47,022 nt of DNA. Origin: Robiginitalea sp. Its GTDB lineage: Bacteria; Bacteroidota; Bacteroidia; Flavobacteriales; Flavobacteriaceae. The position numbers and the translations under genes were made by a program. The number at the start of each line of letters is the position of its first letter. The stretch's first letter is position 1. Positions 24,419-33,893 of this stretch are shown here, piece after piece. The notes under the pieces were generated by a model. It made no database searches. It had not been told where the DNA came from and saw only the letters and a program-made list of their open reading frames with translations. The DNA is taken from the NCBI GenBank assembly GCA_024638915.1, contig JAHEJJ010000011.1, forward strand, positions 1 to 47,022, in the 5' to 3' direction.

Positions 24419-24589
24419 TTTCAAGTAAGTTAGGCACTAAAAATACGATTATTTAGCTTGCTATAAAATGTAATTTGTTAACAGGAAGTGAATAAGTTTT
24501 TCCGAGATAGTCAAATGGGCTTAAGCTATAAGTAGTTAGCCAAAAAAGAGTTCTGTTGCTCGCGGATAACAGCTTAACCAATTGAGGAA

Positions 24590-24610
24590 GTTCAATTCCC
24601 GGTCGGCACC
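24590..24610 (+). other. Fragment resembling the 3' end of a tRNA gene
   Basis: The 21 bases at 24590-24610 read like a tRNA from G53 to the discriminator: G, a TTCAATT T-loop, the CCCGG 3' half of a T-stem, then TCGGCAC and C. The bases before it (GGAA) do not pair as a T-stem and no matching GTGCCGA acceptor strand is found upstream, so this is not a complete tRNA. Just upstream, 24572-24585 on the minus strand resembles a D-arm (CTCAATTGGTTAAGC), in the opposite sense. The remaining part of 24419-24642 holds the probable parA promoter and nothing else I recognise. Chance similarity is possible. Confidence 0.3.
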
Positions 24611-24642
24611 GAATGTTGCCCCGGAGGTAGTAAAAATAAAAA

Positions 24643-26793
24643 TTAATTCATCAATATTTCCAAAATATCAATAGCAGCTTCACTGATCTTTGTCCCCGGT
24701 CCGAAAACTGCCACTGCGCCTGAATCGAATAAATATTGATAGTCCTTCTTGGGGATTACCCCACCTACAATGACCATGATATCGTCACGTCCATAGTTTT
24801 CAAGGGATTTAATGACCTGAGGCACCAAAGTCTTATGTCCCGCTGCAAGGGAGGAAACGCCTAAAATATGGACATCGTTTTCCACTGCCTGTTTGGCGGC
24901 TTCTTCCGGTGTTTGGAAAAGCGGTCCGATATCTACATCGAAACCGAGATCTGCATAACCCGTGGCCACTACCTTGGCACCCCTGTCGTGGCCGTCCTGG
25001 CCCATCTTGGCAATCATGATCCGCGGCCGGCGTCCTTCCTGCTCCGCAAAGCGGTCGGCCATGGCGCGGGCCTTTTCAAACTGCTTATCTTCTTTTATCG
25101 CTTTAGAATACACCCCGGTAAATGATTGTATTTTTGCCTTGTACCTGCCAAAGACCTCTTCAAGGGCATCACTGATCTCCCCAAGGCTGGCACGAGCACG
25201 TGCGGCTTCTACTGCCAAAGCTAATAAATTGTCTTCTGTTGTACAGGCATCAGAAGCTGCTTTCTTTTTAGCAGCAGTTGTAAGTTTATGCAAGGCTTTT
25301 GCAACCTGATCGGCATCCCGGTTGGCCCTGAGGGTTTTTAGACGATCGATTTGCTGTCGTCGCACCTCTGCGTTATCTACCTCAAGGATCTGCAGTTCTT
25401 CTTCCTCATCGAGCTGGTATTTATTTACGCCGACAATAATATCCTGCCCGCTGTCTATACGCGCCTGTTTTTTAGCAGCCGCTTCCTCGATCCGCATTTT
25501 AGGGATACCAGCTTCAATGGCTTTGGTCATTCCGCCCAATTCTTCGGTCTCCTCGATCAGGGTCCAGGCTTTTTTAGCGATTTCATCCGTCAGATGCTCT
25601 ACATAATAACTACCTGCCCATGGATCAACCGTTTTGGTGATCTTGGTCTCTTCCTGCAGAAATATTTGCGTATTTCGGGCAATTCGAGCTGAAAAATCGG
25701 TGGGCAAGGCTATGGCTTCGTCCAAGGCATTGGTATGCAGGCTCTGGGTTCCGCCAAAGGCAGCAGCTGCCGCTTCAATTGCCGTTCGGGCTATATTATT
25801 AAAGGGATCCTGTTCGGTAAGACTCCAGCCGCTGGTCTGGCAGTGTGTTCTTAACGCAAGCGATTTGGCATTTTTTGGATCGAACTGTTTTACGATTTTA
25901 GCCCATAACATACGCCCGGCCCTCATTTTGGCAATTTCCATAAAGTGATTCATCCCTATAGCCCAGAAGAAGGAAAGGCGTGGGGCGAACTGGTCGATTG
26001 CCAATCCAGCTTTTAGTCCGGTTCTGATATATTCGAGTCCATCAGCAAGTGTATAGGCCAGTTCCAGTTCGGCTGTCGCTCCGGCTTCCTGCATGTGATA
26101 TCCTGAAATACTGATACTGTTAAACCTGGGCATATGATTACTGGTGAACTCAAAGATGTCGGCAATGATCTGAATGGATGGAGCAGGAGGGTAGATATAG
26201 GTGTTCCGCACCATGAACTCTTTTAAAATGTCGTTCTGGATGGTACCTGCGAGTTGGTCCGGACTTACACCCTGTTCCTCTGCGGCAACTATGTAGAAAG
26301 CCATAACAGGCAAGACGGCCCCATTCATGGTCATGGAAACGGACATCTTGTCTAAAGGAATGCCATCGAATAAGATTTTCATGTCCTCCACCGAGTCGAT
26401 GGCCACACCGGCTTTCCCCACATCGCCTACAACTCGATCATGATCACTATCGTACCCCCGATGCGTGGGAAGGTCGAAAGCAACAGAAAGGCCTTTTTGA
26501 CCGGCAGCCAGATTTCTTCTATAGAACGCATTGCTCTCTTCCGCAGTCGAAAAACCAGCATATTGCCTTATGGTCCATGGCCTGCGCACATACATGGTCG
26601 AATAGGGACCCCTTAAATAGGGCGGGATTCCAGCGGCATAGTTCAGATGTTCAATATGCTCTATATCGCCAGGGGAATACTGCTGCTTAACAGCAATGCC
26701 TTCGGCGGTCATAAAATGATCCTGACCACGGGCGGTGTTTTGTGTTGTCCCTTTCCCGCCGGTAAGCTTTTCTTTGGCTGTTTCATCACTCAT
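24643..26793 (-). CDS. scpA: Methylmalonyl-CoA mutase large (catalytic) subunit
   Basis: A 716-residue adenosylcobalamin enzyme interconverting (R)-methylmalonyl-CoA and succinyl-CoA. The TIM-barrel half carries [19 protein letters not shown]-like sequence ([19 protein letters not shown]), [16 protein letters not shown], and the region with GYHMQEAGA. The C-terminal B12 domain (about 580-716) has [11 protein letters not shown], whose DxHxxG supplies the lower axial His, then [14 protein letters not shown]. All parts of the catalytic subunit are present. Its start overlaps the small-subunit stop by 8 bases; the two form a heterodimer. Together with the divergent carboxylase operon it completes conversion of propionyl-CoA to succinyl-CoA, provided an epimerase is encoded elsewhere. 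Confidence 0.96.
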   Translation of the reverse strand: MSDETAKEKLTGGKGTTQNTARGQDHFMTAEGIAVKQQYSPGDIEHIEHLNYAAGIPPYLRGPYSTMYVRRPWTIRQYAGFSTAEESNAFYRRNLAAGQKGLSVAFDLPTHRGYDSDHDRVVGDVGKAGVAIDSVEDMKILFDGIPLDKMSVSMTMNGAVLPVMAFYIVAAEEQGVSPDQLAGTIQNDILKEFMVRNTYIYPPAPSIQIIADIFEFTSNHMPRFNSISISGYHMQEAGATAELELAYTLADGLEYIRTGLKAGLAIDQFAPRLSFFWAIGMNHFMEIAKMRAGRMLWAKIVKQFDPKNAKSLALRTHCQTSGWSLTEQDPFNNIARTAIEAAAAAFGGTQSLHTNALDEAIALPTDFSARIARNTQIFLQEETKITKTVDPWAGSYYVEHLTDEIAKKAWTLIEETEELGGMTKAIEAGIPKMRIEEAAAKKQARIDSGQDIIVGVNKYQLDEEEELQILEVDNAEVRRQQIDRLKTLRANRDADQVAKALHKLTTAAKKKAASDACTTEDNLLALAVEAARARASLGEISDALEEVFGRYKAKIQSFTGVYSKAIKEDKQFEKARAMADRFAEQEGRRPRIMIAKMGQDGHDRGAKVVATGYADLGFDVDIGPLFQTPEEAAKQAVENDVHILGVSSLAAGHKTLVPQVIKSLENYGRDDIMVIVGGVIPKKDYQYLFDSGAVAVFGPGTKISEAAIDILEILMN

Positions 26794-28153
26794 GATCCAA
26801 TCGGTTTTTCTCTAGTGGTTCCGCAAGTCGTTTTTCTAAAATAGGTTCGATAAGGGTTTTTCGTGCTGCTTTTTGGATAAACGGATCTTTTTCTAATTGA
26901 TCTTTCATCCTGTCCGCTTCATTGGGATACTTGTTGCAGCCCACCAATATTTCATCACCATCGTTAAAGGCTTGTTGCTGACTGGCAGCGCTTTCTTTGA
27001 TTTTTTTCTGGATCTTATGCTCCTTCAACTGGGTTAAGAAACCCCCGCCAGCCTGGATTTGTTCATAAATCACCCAGGCCTTTTTAACCATGTCCCGGCT
27101 CAGGGATTCGATAAAATAAGAACCGGCTGCAGCATTGGAGACCTTATCGAAGTAGCTTTCGTGCTTTAGGATAAGGAGCTGATTACGAGCAATCCGATCG
27201 GCAAAATCATTCTGTCCGTGATACATGTGGTCATAAGGCAGATTATATATGGTATCGGCTCCACCAAGAATGGCTGCCATACACTCTGTAGTGCTGCGCA
27301 ACATATTCACGTTGTAATCGTAGATGCTTTTATTCCGTTTTGACGGGGAACAGATAATATGGCACGATAATGCCCGCTGCTCTTCTTCCAAAAATCTTTG
27401 CCAGAGTGTTCTGAGGGCCTTTAATTTGGCGATCTCAAAGAAGTAGTTCGAACCGGTAGCGGTTTTAAAGGTAATATGTCCGAATCCGTTGACTTGTAAA
27501 CGGTCGAGATACGCTTTGGCATGCGCCAGCATATAGGCCAGCTCCTGTATTCTATCGGCGCCGGCATTCTGATATAATGCACCGTTTACCGAGACTATTT
27601 TGGTGTTTGGGTAATTGGAAAGTAAGGCTTCTAAGGTGCTGAAATCATCCTGGAATGATTTATACCAGTTACCGGTGGAAGCCAGGTGCCCGATGATGTC
27701 GTACAGGAAAATATTATCCTGATCTGCAGCAGAGCTTTTCAGCATCGAATGCAAAGTTGCTGGCGGCCATTGGCCTGCTTCTATAATGAGTTTAGATCCC
27801 TTTAATTCAATTTCCGAAACCAGAGTATCTAAAGAGATTTTATTTGAATCCGGATGAATGATCAGATGTTCTGCACCTCCCTTGATGGCATTGATGCATT
27901 GGTTTTTGAGTTCTAAAATGTCCTTAGCCTCAATCCGCTGCCCTACATACCAGGAAGATGGGTAGAGTTCGGTTGCTGTTATTTGGTCTTCGAGATCCTC
28001 TGCGCTGTAAAAAGGTTTTACATTGATCCCTTCCGGGGATTCCCATACCAGCGCTTCGTTATAATCGGCACCTTTGAGATCTGCCTGAATCTTTTGTTTC
28101 CAAGCCTTTGCTGTAATGGGTGGAAACATTTTGGATAAGGATTGTTCACTCAT
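26786..28153 (-). CDS. mutA: Methylmalonyl-CoA mutase small subunit, short form without B12 domain
   Basis: A 455-residue non-catalytic partner of the mutase. Barrel-domain similarity to the large subunit is visible in [15 protein letters not shown], the [17 protein letters not shown] block, [18 protein letters not shown], and [17 protein letters not shown]. It ends shortly after [11 protein letters not shown] and has no DxHxxG cobalamin domain, whereas classical MutA of Propionibacterium is over 600 residues long and retains a degenerate one. The short form is common in Bacteroidetes. Start and stop overlap the neighbouring genes by 8 bases each, so translation is probably coupled. Confidence 0.93.
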   Translation of the reverse strand: MSEQSLSKMFPPITAKAWKQKIQADLKGADYNEALVWESPEGINVKPFYSAEDLEDQITATELYPSSWYVGQRIEAKDILELKNQCINAIKGGAEHLIIHPDSNKISLDTLVSEIELKGSKLIIEAGQWPPATLHSMLKSSAADQDNIFLYDIIGHLASTGNWYKSFQDDFSTLEALLSNYPNTKIVSVNGALYQNAGADRIQELAYMLAHAKAYLDRLQVNGFGHITFKTATGSNYFFEIAKLKALRTLWQRFLEEEQRALSCHIICSPSKRNKSIYDYNVNMLRSTTECMAAILGGADTIYNLPYDHMYHGQNDFADRIARNQLLILKHESYFDKVSNAAAGSYFIESLSRDMVKKAWVIYEQIQAGGGFLTQLKEHKIQKKIKESAASQQQAFNDGDEILVGCNKYPNEADRMKDQLEKDPFIQKAARKTLIEPILEKRLAEPLEKNRLDHE

Positions 28154-28478
28154 CTTCCTCGTTTTTTAGGCTGTCTTCGTATTCAATGATATATATCTCT
28201 TCGTTCTTTTTTTTGAGATAGTACTGTTCACGTGCAAATTTTTCGAGCTCCTCCGGATCTGAGAGCTTTTCGATAACTTTCTTGTCTTTGGCGATTTCCT
28301 CCTTAAGAAATTCTTTCTGCTTCTCCAGTTTTTTGACCTCCCGTCTAAGTTCCAGATGAATAAGTAATGAATTGGTATCGAAAAAAGTCATCCAGATCAC
28401 GAAAACCGTCAACACCAGAACATAAATATTTGTCAGTATTGAAAACCACTTTTTTTTCCTGATTTCTTTCCACCCCAT
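28146..28478 (-). CDS. FtsB/DivIC-like septum formation initiator
   Basis: A 110-residue bitopic membrane protein: basic N-terminus, one helix at about 14-32, then a long coiled coil (about 42-75, HLELRREVKKLEKQKEF), and the family end motif DPEELEKFAREQYYLKK. This is the FtsB/DivIC family of divisome scaffolds that join FtsL and FtsQ. It lies between udk and the mutase genes, an order common in flavobacteria and with no obvious metabolic reason. It overlaps the mutA start by 8 bases. Confidence 0.9.
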   Translation of the reverse strand: MGWKEIRKKKWFSILTNIYVLVLTVFVIWMTFFDTNSLLIHLELRREVKKLEKQKEFLKEEIAKDKKVIEKLSDPEELEKFAREQYYLKKKNEEIYIIEYEDSLKNEEDE

Positions 28479-28484
28479 AATACA

Positions 28485-29090
28485 TCAAAGTTTTTCGGTG
28501 ATTATAGTGCGAACAATATCTATGGCCACAGTATTGTGCTTATTATTCGGGATGATGATATCGGCGTATTCTTTGGTGGGCTCAATGAACTGATCGTGCA
28601 TGGGTTTCAGTGTGTTTTGATATCGGTTTAACACCTCAGACAGGTCGCGGCCGCGTTCGTTGATATCGCGTTTTAACCTGCGGATCAATCGCTCGTCTGA
28701 ATCGGCATGCACGAAGATCTTGATATCAAAAATTTCCCTGATCTTAGGATTTGTCATGATGAGAATACCCTCAACGATAATCACTTTGGAAGGGTGGGTT
28801 CTGATGACCTGGTCGGATCTGTTATGTTCTTTAAAGGAGTATACCGGTTGGTCGATCGGCATACCCGTTCGCAAAATTCCCAGATGTTCGATCAAAAGAT
28901 CAAAATCTATCGCCCTTGGATGGTCAAAATTGATCTCAACCCTTTCTTCATAGGTTAAATGCGACAAGTCTTTATAATATGAATCCTGGAATATCACACC
29001 GACCTCTCCGTCAGGAAGTTCATTTATGATTTGATCGACCACAGTGGTCTTCCCACAACCTGTTCCACCAGCAATTCCAATAATAAGCAT
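28485..29090 (-). CDS. udk: Uridine kinase
   Basis: A 201-residue P-loop kinase phosphorylating uridine and cytidine in pyrimidine salvage. The P-loop is GIAGGTGCGKTT at about 5-16; others are FQDSYYKDLSHL, NFDHPRAID, VIIVEGILI, and the lid RRLKRDINERGRDL. Length fits the family (about 205-215). First gene of the udk-ftsB-mutA-scpA operon, 6 bases before the ftsB-like gene, with an exact -7 element 17 bases upstream of its ATG. Confidence 0.96.
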   Translation of the reverse strand: MLIIGIAGGTGCGKTTVVDQIINELPDGEVGVIFQDSYYKDLSHLTYEERVEINFDHPRAIDFDLLIEHLGILRTGMPIDQPVYSFKEHNRSDQVIRTHPSKVIIVEGILIMTNPKIREIFDIKIFVHADSDERLIRRLKRDINERGRDLSEVLNRYQNTLKPMHDQFIEPTKEYADIIIPNNKHNTVAIDIVRTIITEKL

Positions 29091-29107
29091 AGGTTCTTGC
29101 TTTGTGT

Positions 29108-29115
29108 CAAAAATA
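29108..29115 (-). promoter_or_regulatory. -7 promoter element for the udk-ftsB-mutA-scpA operon
   Basis: The minus strand reads TATTTTTG, an exact TAnnTTTG match, ending 17 bases before the udk ATG at 29090. No clear TTG -33 is seen. Confidence 0.5.
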
Positions 29116-29161
29116 GCGATTTGCTATGAAAGGAGAGCTGAAACACCTTGACTATTCATCT

Positions 29162-29178
29162 AGCATATTTAATATGCT
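29162..29178. promoter_or_regulatory. Palindrome between divergent mutase and carboxylase operons
   Basis: AGCATAT (29162-29168), TTA and ATATGCT (29172-29178) form a perfect 7-bp inverted repeat. It sits between the -7 elements of the two operons (29108-29115 minus, 29231-29238 plus), upstream of both, where an activator or shared repressor could act. No regulator gene is adjacent. Confidence 0.4.
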
Positions 29179-29230
29179 TATCGGTCATAAAACATGATAA
29201 AATTCATACTTTTAAAACTTCATCCCGGAC

Positions 29231-29238
29231 TACTTTTG
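29231..29238 (+). promoter_or_regulatory. -7 promoter element for the carboxylase operon
   Basis: TACTTTTG, an exact TAnnTTTG match, lies 93 bases upstream of the biotin carrier start at 29332, giving a leader of roughly 85-90 bases. No TTG is present at the usual -33 distance. Confidence 0.45.
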
Positions 29239-29251
29239 TGAATCGTTGGCA

Positions 29252-29290
29252 TAAGGGTGGAACTGCCTGTACGGCAGGATAAAACCTAGT
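29252..29290 (+). promoter_or_regulatory. Structured 5' leader hairpin before the carboxylase operon
   Basis: CTGCC (29263-29267) and GGCAG (29273-29277) form a hairpin with a TGTAC loop. It is flanked by GGT and ACC, which can close an outer stem across an internal loop (GGAA opposite GATAAA). There is no T-run, so a terminator is unlikely. The stem with an unequal purine-rich internal loop could be a regulatory leader; no known riboswitch consensus was recognised. Confidence 0.3.
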
Positions 29291-29331
29291 AATTATTTTT
29301 TCTTAAAACAGGTCGAAATCTCTAAAGAATT

Positions 29332-29817
29332 ATGGAGGATATGTACAAAATTCTCGTAAACGAAAAATTCGAATACCAGGTTAAAGCCGAAGCCCTGGAA
29401 ACCCTTGATATTGTACCTACTGCAAAAGATGGGTATCATGTTTTGAAGGGGAACAAGCCATTTCATATTACCGTACTCAATGCCGATTTTAATGCTAAAA
29501 CCTATAGCATAAATGTCAATTCCGAAGTCTATCAGGTACGGATTGAAGATCAGCTGGATCTTATGATCGATCAGATGGGCTTTGCCCTTTCGACTGCTAG
29601 GGATGTTGGGATGATTGAAGCACCTATGCCTGGTTTGATCCTAGATATCAATGTAAGGGTGGGACAGACTGTAAATGAGGATGATCCATTGCTGATACTC
29701 GAAGCGATGAAAATGGAAAACGTCATTACATCGCCCAGGGATGGTATTATCAAAACCGTTAACGTGAAGAAAGGGGAAGCAGTGGATAAAAAAAATGTAT
29801 TAATCGAATTTGAATAA
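29332..29817 (+). CDS. Biotin carboxyl carrier protein of a propionyl/acetyl-CoA carboxylase
   Basis: A 161-residue carrier that shuttles carboxyl-biotin between biotin carboxylase and carboxyltransferase. The C-terminal biotinyl domain (about 90-161) begins IEAPMPGLILDI and carries EAMKMEN with biotinylated Lys127; GEAVDKKNVLIEFE ends the fold. The N-terminal 85 residues form a small beta-rich domain typical of Bacteroidetes carriers. Met4 (29341) is an alternative start. First of three plus-strand genes, 9 bases before the carboxylase gene. Context with the methylmalonyl-CoA mutase favours propionyl-CoA as substrate. Confidence 0.93.
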   Translation: MEDMYKILVNEKFEYQVKAEALETLDIVPTAKDGYHVLKGNKPFHITVLNADFNAKTYSINVNSEVYQVRIEDQLDLMIDQMGFALSTARDVGMIEAPMPGLILDINVRVGQTVNEDDPLLILEAMKMENVITSPRDGIIKTVNVKKGEAVDKKNVLIEFE

Positions 29818-29826
29818 TAAAGCAGG

Positions 29827-31269
29827 ATGAAGAAAATACTGGTAGCCAATCGGGGTGAAATCGCGATCAGGGTAATGAAAACGGCCCGCAGAATGGGGAT
29901 CAATACCGTGGCGGTATATTCCAAGGCCGATCGCAATGCGCCACATGTGAAATTCGCTGATGAAGCGGTATGCATTGGTGAACCTCCCTCAAATCAATCG
30001 TATTTAAGGGGGCAGCACATAATTGAACTGGCGCTGAAACTCGGTGTTGATGCCATTCATCCTGGTTATGGCTTTTTGAGTGAGAATGCTGATTTTGCCG
30101 AAAAAGTAGAGGAAAACGGACTTGTTTTTATCGGGCCTAAATCGAAAGCGATCCGCATGATGGGAAGCAAATTGGCGGCAAAGGAAGCGGTAAAGCACTA
30201 CAATATTCCTATGGTTCCGGGAGTAGACGAAGCTATCTCTGATGTAAAAAAGGCCAAGGTGATCGCACGTGAAATAGGATATCCTGTACTGATCAAAGCT
30301 TCAGCTGGTGGTGGAGGCAAAGGGATGCGGATAGTGAAGAGCGAAAAAGACCTGGAATCACAGATGGAAAGGGCGATTAGCGAGGCGACATCGGCTTTTG
30401 GAGATGGTTCGGTATTCATCGAAAAATATGTGACATCACCACGGCACGTGGAAATACAGGTCATGGCCGATAGTCATGGCAATATTCTTTACTTTTTCGA
30501 AAGGGAATGCAGCGTGCAGAGAAGGCATCAAAAGGTAGTGGAAGAAGCTCCTTCGGCGATCCTCACGCCGGAATTGAGAAAGGAAATGGGTGTTGCCGCC
30601 ACCAGGGTTGCCGAATCGTGTGAGTACTTGGGGGCAGGGACCGTAGAGTTTTTAATGGATGCCAATCTCAACTTCTATTTTCTCGAAATGAATACACGAC
30701 TACAGGTGGAGCATCCGGTTACCGAACTGATCACCGGGGTCGATCTTGTCGAACTACAAATACGCGTGGCCCGTGGAGAAGTTCTTCCGCTAAAACAATC
30801 AGACCTCAAAATCAATGGCCATGCACTCGAATTACGTGTATATGCCGAGGATCCGTTGAACGATTTCCTCCCTAGTGTTGGAACATTGGAGACCTACAAA
30901 TTACCAGAGGGCCAGGGAATTCGTGTTGATAACGGCTTTGAGGAAGGCATGGATGTGCCGATTTATTACGACCCGATGTTATCCAAGCTCATTACCTATG
31001 GCAAAGATCGGGACGAGGCCATACACCTCATGTTAGAGGCCATAGCTGCTTACCAGGTGAAAGGGGTTCAGACCACCTTGCCTTTCGGTAAATTCGTTTG
31101 TGAACATGAAGCCTTTCGTTCGGGCCATTTCGACACGCATTTTGTCTCAAATTACTACTCTCCAGAAGCGTTGCTCCAACAAACCGAGTCTGAAGCAGCA
31201 ATAGCGGCCATGATCGCACTGAAACGATTTAAGGAAGATCAGCAAAAATTAAGAATCCCAACGATGTAA
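29827..31269 (+). CDS. accC: Biotin carboxylase subunit of propionyl/acetyl-CoA carboxylase
   Basis: A 480-residue ATP-grasp enzyme that carboxylates biotin on the carrier with bicarbonate and ATP. Signatures: [20 protein letters not shown] at the N-terminus, [16 protein letters not shown], the ATP-binding loop [14 protein letters not shown], the metal/catalytic segment [16 protein letters not shown], and [10 protein letters not shown]. Length exceeds E. coli AccC (449), with the extra C-terminal stretch seen in propionyl-CoA carboxylase alpha chains lacking a fused carrier. The next gene starts 2 bases after its stop. The symbol accC reflects the reaction; substrate choice lies with the beta subunit. 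Confidence 0.95.
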   Translation: MKKILVANRGEIAIRVMKTARRMGINTVAVYSKADRNAPHVKFADEAVCIGEPPSNQSYLRGQHIIELALKLGVDAIHPGYGFLSENADFAEKVEENGLVFIGPKSKAIRMMGSKLAAKEAVKHYNIPMVPGVDEAISDVKKAKVIAREIGYPVLIKASAGGGGKGMRIVKSEKDLESQMERAISEATSAFGDGSVFIEKYVTSPRHVEIQVMADSHGNILYFFERECSVQRRHQKVVEEAPSAILTPELRKEMGVAATRVAESCEYLGAGTVEFLMDANLNFYFLEMNTRLQVEHPVTELITGVDLVELQIRVARGEVLPLKQSDLKINGHALELRVYAEDPLNDFLPSVGTLETYKLPEGQGIRVDNGFEEGMDVPIYYDPMLSKLITYGKDRDEAIHLMLEAIAAYQVKGVQTTLPFGKFVCEHEAFRSGHFDTHFVSNYYSPEALLQQTESEAAIAAMIALKRFKEDQQKLRIPTM

Positions 31270-31271
31270 CT

Positions 31272-32813
31272 ATGAATACGAAACTCGACAAGCTCAATGA
31301 ACGAATCGCTTTAGCTCACCAGGGGGGTGGTCAAAAACGAATCGATAAGCAACATCAGAAAAAGAAACTTACAGCCAGGGAGCGCATCTCTTATTTGCTC
31401 GATCAGGGATCTTTTGAAGAAATGGGAATATTGGTAACCCATCGTACCACCGATTTTGGGATGGATAAGGAGATCTACTACGGGGATGGTGTAGTTACCG
31501 GTTATGGGACTATCAACGGGCGTCTGGTTTATGTATATGCACAGGATTTTACTGTTTTTGGGGGTGCACTTTCCGAAACTCATGCCGAGAAGATTTGCAA
31601 GGTTATGGACCTGGCTATGAAAGTAGGAGCCCCGGTGATCGGACTGAACGATTCGGGTGGGGCAAGGATTCAGGAAGGGGTAAAATCCCTGGGTGGTTAT
31701 GCCGATATATTTTATAGAAATGTACAGGCCTCAGGGGTAGTTCCCCAGATCTCAGCTATCATGGGCCCATGTGCGGGAGGTGCCGTCTATTCGCCTGCGA
31801 TGACCGATTTTACCATCATGGTGGAACAGACCAGTTATATGTTCGTGACCGGGCCGAATGTGGTCAAAACCGTTACCAATGAAGAGGTTACCTCTGAGGA
31901 ACTCGGAGGTGCCAGTACTCATGCCGTTAAATCAGGTGTGGCTCACAGGACTTCGGCTAACGACGTCGCCTGCCTGGAAGATGTTAAAAGGTTGTTGAGT
32001 TATTTACCGCAAAGCAATCGGGAAAAAGCTACTCCACTTCCTTTCGAGCTGGGAGATGAAATCCGCGATTCCTTAAGCGAAATCATCCCCGATAATCCGA
32101 ACAAACCTTATGATATGCACCAGGTTATTGAGGGTATTATCGATGCGGAATCATTTTATGAAATCCATAAAGATTATGCGGAAAATATCCTAGTAGGATT
32201 TGCCCGTCTGGCCGGGCGAAGTATCGGGATCATCGCCAACCAACCCATGTTCCTTGCGGGTGTTTTGGGAGTCAATAGTTCTGTAAAAGCTGCCCGTTTT
32301 GTGAGGTTTTGTGATAGTTTTAATATCCCGATGTTGGTTTTGGTCGACGTGCCTGGTTTCCTTCCCGGTACCGATCAGGAATGGAATGGGATCATAGTGC
32401 ATGGTGCGAAGCTGCTTTATGCCTTTAGCGAAGCGACCGTTCCCAGGATTACCGTAATCACTCGGAAAGCCTATGGCGGGGCTTATGACGTGATGAATTC
32501 AAAGCATATCGGGGCCGATGTTAACTATGCCTGGCCCAGTGCCGAAATTGCCGTAATGGGCGCAAAAGGGGCTTCCGAGATTATTTTCCGCAAAGAAATA
32601 GCCTCTGCAAAGGATCCGACCTCAAAACTTGCAGAGAAAGAAGCGGAATATGCCGATAAATTTGCCAACCCTTTCAGGGCAGCAAGCCGGGGCTTTATCG
32701 ATGAGGTCATCATGCCCGAAGATACAAGGCGAAAATTGATCAAGTCGTTTCAGATGCTCGAGCACAAAAAAGTGGAGAATCCGGAAAAAAAACATGGAAA
32801 TATCCCCTTGTGA
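31272..32813 (+). CDS. pccB: Propionyl-CoA carboxylase beta (carboxyltransferase) subunit
   Basis: A 513-residue acyl-CoA carboxyltransferase of the crotonase fold in its two-domain fused form. Features include [58 protein letters not shown], the oxyanion glycines in [13 protein letters not shown], and in the second half [18 protein letters not shown] and [17 protein letters not shown]. Asp in GFLPGTDQE corresponds to the substrate-specificity residue of PccB/AccB-type subunits, which favours propionyl-CoA here, by family analogy. It ends the operon and is convergent with anmK 4 bases away. Confidence 0.94.
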   Translation: MNTKLDKLNERIALAHQGGGQKRIDKQHQKKKLTARERISYLLDQGSFEEMGILVTHRTTDFGMDKEIYYGDGVVTGYGTINGRLVYVYAQDFTVFGGALSETHAEKICKVMDLAMKVGAPVIGLNDSGGARIQEGVKSLGGYADIFYRNVQASGVVPQISAIMGPCAGGAVYSPAMTDFTIMVEQTSYMFVTGPNVVKTVTNEEVTSEELGGASTHAVKSGVAHRTSANDVACLEDVKRLLSYLPQSNREKATPLPFELGDEIRDSLSEIIPDNPNKPYDMHQVIEGIIDAESFYEIHKDYAENILVGFARLAGRSIGIIANQPMFLAGVLGVNSSVKAARFVRFCDSFNIPMLVLVDVPGFLPGTDQEWNGIIVHGAKLLYAFSEATVPRITVITRKAYGGAYDVMNSKHIGADVNYAWPSAEIAVMGAKGASEIIFRKEIASAKDPTSKLAEKEAEYADKFANPFRAASRGFIDEVIMPEDTRRKLIKSFQMLEHKKVENPEKKHGNIPL

Positions 32814-32817
32814 TCCT

Positions 32818-33891
32818 TTAGGGAAGAAAAATTACACCCGAGCTGGAATCAGTACGGGCTCCGGTTACTGAGCAGAGTACGTTGGATAAGCCCTCCATTC
32901 TGAGCAGGCCCATAAAGGCAAACACCAGTGCTTCTTTGAAGGATACCAATTGTTCTGAGGGTATTACCAAGTCTACGGAAGGGCCCAATTTTTCCTGTAT
33001 CACTTCCATGAGATAATCGTTGAAGGCACCTCCTCCTGTCACCAGGACACTAGATCTTTCGCTTTTGGAATGAAACCGGAGTTGGATCGCGATCTGTTCG
33101 GCAATATGATGGACCGATGTATGTAAAAGATCTGGAATACCAAGCTCGCTTTGCTCTACGAGCGGTAGAATCTCGGAATTGAACCACTCGTAACCTGTTG
33201 ACTTAGGATAGGGCAGGCCATAGTAACTTAGTCTATTGAGTTGGTGAAAAAGCAGCTTATCTAAACGACCCTGTCGGGCTATTGCCCCACCGGCATCATA
33301 TGCGATGCCTTGTTTACGGCTAAGATGATTCAACAACATATTGGCAATACCGATATCGTAGGCGATTCGTTGGCCCTCTATCTCCAAGGATACATTGCTT
33401 ATGCCTCCCAGATTAAGGCAAAATTGGTGGTGGCCAAAAAAGAGTTGATCTCCGATAGGCACCAAAGGAGCACCTTGTCCGCCCAGGGCCAGATCCTTTG
33501 TTCTGAAATCACAAATGGTGAGATAGCCGCTTTCTGTGGCTAAATGCTGACCTGAACCGATCTGAAATGTAAAACCTGCATCGGGTTGATGGTGTATAGT
33601 ATGTCCATGGCTTGCGATATAATCTACTGCGAGCGCTTCCTCCTCTATAAAAGCCCGGGCTTTTTTACCGAGATAAATCCCGTATTGTCGATCCAGTTCA
33701 AAGAGATCTTTAACATCAAAGGAGATGGCCGATTGCAATCTTTCGATCCATTCGGGACCATAAGCTAAGGTAGTGGCTTCTTTAATCTCATAATTCCAGG
33801 TACCTTCGTCCTTCCAAAATTGGCAATAAGCCAGATCCAGGCCATCTAGCGAAGTACCCGACATCAACCCCAGTACTTTATGTTTTTTCAT
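32818..33891 (-). CDS. anmK: Anhydro-N-acetylmuramic acid kinase
   Basis: A 357-residue cytoplasmic kinase that opens the 1,6-anhydro ring of anhydroMurNAc and phosphorylates it to MurNAc-6-phosphate. The N-terminal ATP-fold motif GLMSGTSLDGLD is at 8-19; others are SHGHTIHHQP, GQGAPLVPIGDQ, LNLGGISNVS, YDIGIANMLLNH and VTGGGAFNDYLM. ATG at 33891 is preferred to an in-frame TTG at 33897, leaving a 2-base gap after nagZ. It is last gene of ampG-nagZ-anmK. Its product is the substrate of MurQ, encoded at the other end of the cluster. Confidence 0.95.
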   Translation of the reverse strand: MKKHKVLGLMSGTSLDGLDLAYCQFWKDEGTWNYEIKEATTLAYGPEWIERLQSAISFDVKDLFELDRQYGIYLGKKARAFIEEEALAVDYIASHGHTIHHQPDAGFTFQIGSGQHLATESGYLTICDFRTKDLALGGQGAPLVPIGDQLFFGHHQFCLNLGGISNVSLEIEGQRIAYDIGIANMLLNHLSRKQGIAYDAGGAIARQGRLDKLLFHQLNRLSYYGLPYPKSTGYEWFNSEILPLVEQSELGIPDLLHTSVHHIAEQIAIQLRFHSKSERSSVLVTGGGAFNDYLMEVIQEKLGPSVDLVIPSEQLVSFKEALVFAFMGLLRMEGLSNVLCSVTGARTDSSSGVIFLP

Positions 33892-33893
33892 TA

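Noticed and set aside
24541-24612. Complete tRNA gene
   Set aside because: The T-stem does not pair, the CTGTT/AACAG hairpin has a 10-base loop instead of 7, and no 5' acceptor strand exists; only a 3'-end-like fragment is supported.
29091-29331. Cobalamin riboswitch controlling the B12-dependent mutase
   Set aside because: No B12-box-like conserved sequence was found on either strand of the leader region.
32790-32830. Terminator between accD-type pccB and anmK
   Set aside because: Short CCC/GGG pairing around the convergent stops has no adequate stem or T-run.
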